Shown here in pieces: positions 6,719-7,216 of a stretch of DNA of 7,216 bases (the stretch's first letter is position 1; every line of letters starts with the position of its first letter). Source of the stretch: Fervidibacter sp032160945 (GTDB taxonomy: Bacteria > Armatimonadota > Fervidibacteria > Fervidibacterales > Fervidibacteraceae); assembly GCA_032160945.1 (NCBI GenBank), contig JAVHTL010000160.1; one strand, written 5' to 3'. The notes under the pieces are model-generated. The model ran no database searches. It saw only the letters and a program-made list of their open reading frames with translations, and had not been told where the DNA came from. The position numbers were made by a program, and so were the translations under genes.

Positions 6719-6728
6719 CACTAATTCA

Positions 6729-6734
6729 CTCCTT
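6729..6734 (-). promoter_or_regulatory. Shine-Dalgarno of the pseudopilin gene
   Basis: AAGGAG is the only good site upstream. Because the start region reads GTG-ATG, it allows GTG 6721 (7-nt spacing) or ATG 6718 (10-nt spacing). The two starts differ by one residue of the leader peptide. Confidence 0.7.
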
Positions 6735-6753
6735 TTAAGTTTGAGTCGCTAGG

Positions 6754-6786
6754 ACATGTTGCCATGAGTAGGTAACGCAAACATGT
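6754..6786. repeat. Inverted repeat ACATGTT / AACATGT upstream of the pseudopilin and trpB
   Basis: Arms at 6754-6760 and 6780-6786 are perfect 7-bp inverted copies separated by 19 nt. Each arm also carries the self-palindrome ACATGT. The location, 36-68 bp upstream of the pseudopilin start and in the divergent region, would suit an operator or a paired regulator-binding site, but no function can be shown from sequence. Confidence 0.4.
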
Positions 6787-6986
6787 GCGACAAAGTTCCC
6801 AAAGTAAGGCTCATTGCACTAAATGCAGGGCTTTGCCGAGCCGAAAATTTGGAGGGTACAGATTTTTCAGCCCTCTCAGAGATTCGTCCCTCAACGGGAT
6901 TTCTACAAAGCCAAATGCGAGGGAAAGTGCCACAATTTTGAAACGCCCTTTGGAATTGGGCAAACGACTTTGAAAGGTGATGACCG

Positions 6987-7216
6987 ATGAGCGCGCTCTC
7001 TTGGGATGCCTATCCGAACGAACGAGGCTGGTTTGGCGAATTTGGCGGTCGGTTTGTGCCTGAAACTTTAATGCATCCGCTTGAGGAGTTGACGGAAGCG
7101 TTTGAGCAAGCCGTTCGTGACCCTCAGTTTCAGGCTGAACTTGACGATCTTTTGCGCAATTATGTCGGTCGTCCGACACCACTGTATTTCGCCCGAAGGC
7201 TTACTGAACACATCGG
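6987..7216 (+). CDS. trpB: Tryptophan synthase beta subunit, N-terminal part (cut by window edge)
   Basis: The first 76 codons encode a clear TrpB N-terminus: GWFGEFGGRFVPETLMHPLE (residues 14-33) followed by the YVGRPTPLYFARRLTE block (59-74). TrpB uses pyridoxal phosphate to join indole and L-serine into tryptophan, usually as an alpha2-beta2 complex with TrpA in the cytoplasm. The PLP lysine lies just beyond the window. The start ATG 6987 follows AGGTGA (6975-6980) with 6-nt spacing; the nearby GTG 6977 and ATG 6980 are out of frame. Nothing in the visible part looks damaged. The upstream gene is divergent, so trpB probably begins a transcription unit here; whether trpA follows cannot be seen. 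Confidence 0.95.
   Translation, partial: MSALSWDAYPNERGWFGEFGGRFVPETLMHPLEELTEAFEQAVRDPQFQAELDDLLRNYVGRPTPLYFARRLTEHI

Larger units (their letters stand above)
6719..6986. other. Divergent intergenic region, structured, no convincing gene
   Basis: This region separates the leftward pseudopilin gene from rightward trpB and must hold the start signals of both. I cannot point to convincing -35/-10 pairs. It contains the inverted repeat at 6754-6786 and, around 6852-6899, a run of small palindromes: GAGGG (6852-6856) with CCCTC (6871-6875), CTCT-c-AGAG (6873-6881), and TCCC-tcaac-GGGA (6887-6899). A 52-codon frame from ATG 6783 to TGA 6939-6941 has no recognisable product. No Trp-rich leader peptide or T-box-like element was seen ahead of trpB. 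Confidence 0.55.

Noticed and set aside
6783..6941. 52-codon leader peptide before trpB
   Set aside because: It has no Trp codons, no good ribosome-binding site and no recognisable sequence; it probably reads through structured intergenic DNA.
6811..7182. 123-residue open frame on the minus strand overlapping trpB
   Set aside because: It is antisense to the clear TrpB N-terminus and has no recognisable domain.

Overview
This window looks like chromosomal DNA from a thermophilic or hot-spring Armatimonadota-type bacterium, possibly Fervidibacter-like. The assignment is inference. It rests on the pseudopilin, whose N-terminal block (MLFPVFARVREKAR, then a C-LSNLRQLGLA stretch and NDYDE) is typical of the DUF1559/type II pseudopilins abundant in Armatimonadota and neighbouring phyla, on the large GH116 enzyme with an accessory module, and on the many short structured repeats. 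No phage, plasmid, rRNA, tRNA or CRISPR features were found.

Layout. (1) 1-499: seven tandem copies of a ~74-bp double-hairpin repeat, running off the left edge. (2) 580-4260 (+): a 1226-residue GH116 glycosidase whose N-terminal beta-sandwich is interrupted by a nested pair of extra domains. (3) 4261-4430: a damaged junction. The start of a DUF167/YggU-type gene (+) and the start of a CobW/COG0523-type GTPase gene (-) face each other, and both end at a small palindromic element whose termini resemble those of the tandem array. (4) 4425-6718 (-): a gene string read right to left, pseudopilin, then a PiT-family phosphate permease, then the truncated CobW-type gene, which is packed tightly against the permease. 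(5) 6719-6986: a divergent intergenic region with an inverted repeat and several small hairpins. (6) 6987-7216 (+): the 5' end of trpB, cut by the window edge.

How the parts relate. GH116 and trpB are independent metabolic genes (intracellular glycoside hydrolysis and tryptophan synthesis). The permease and the CobW-type gene were probably co-translated before truncation: the ribosome-binding site of the second lies over the end of the first. The strongest theme is short-repeat activity: a terminator-like array before GH116, heptamer tracts inside the GH116 gene that preserve frame, and an element at which two genes are truncated. I see no convincing new multi-gene system. The points most worth a second look are the nested GH116 architecture, the tandem terminator-like array and the convergent gene wreck.
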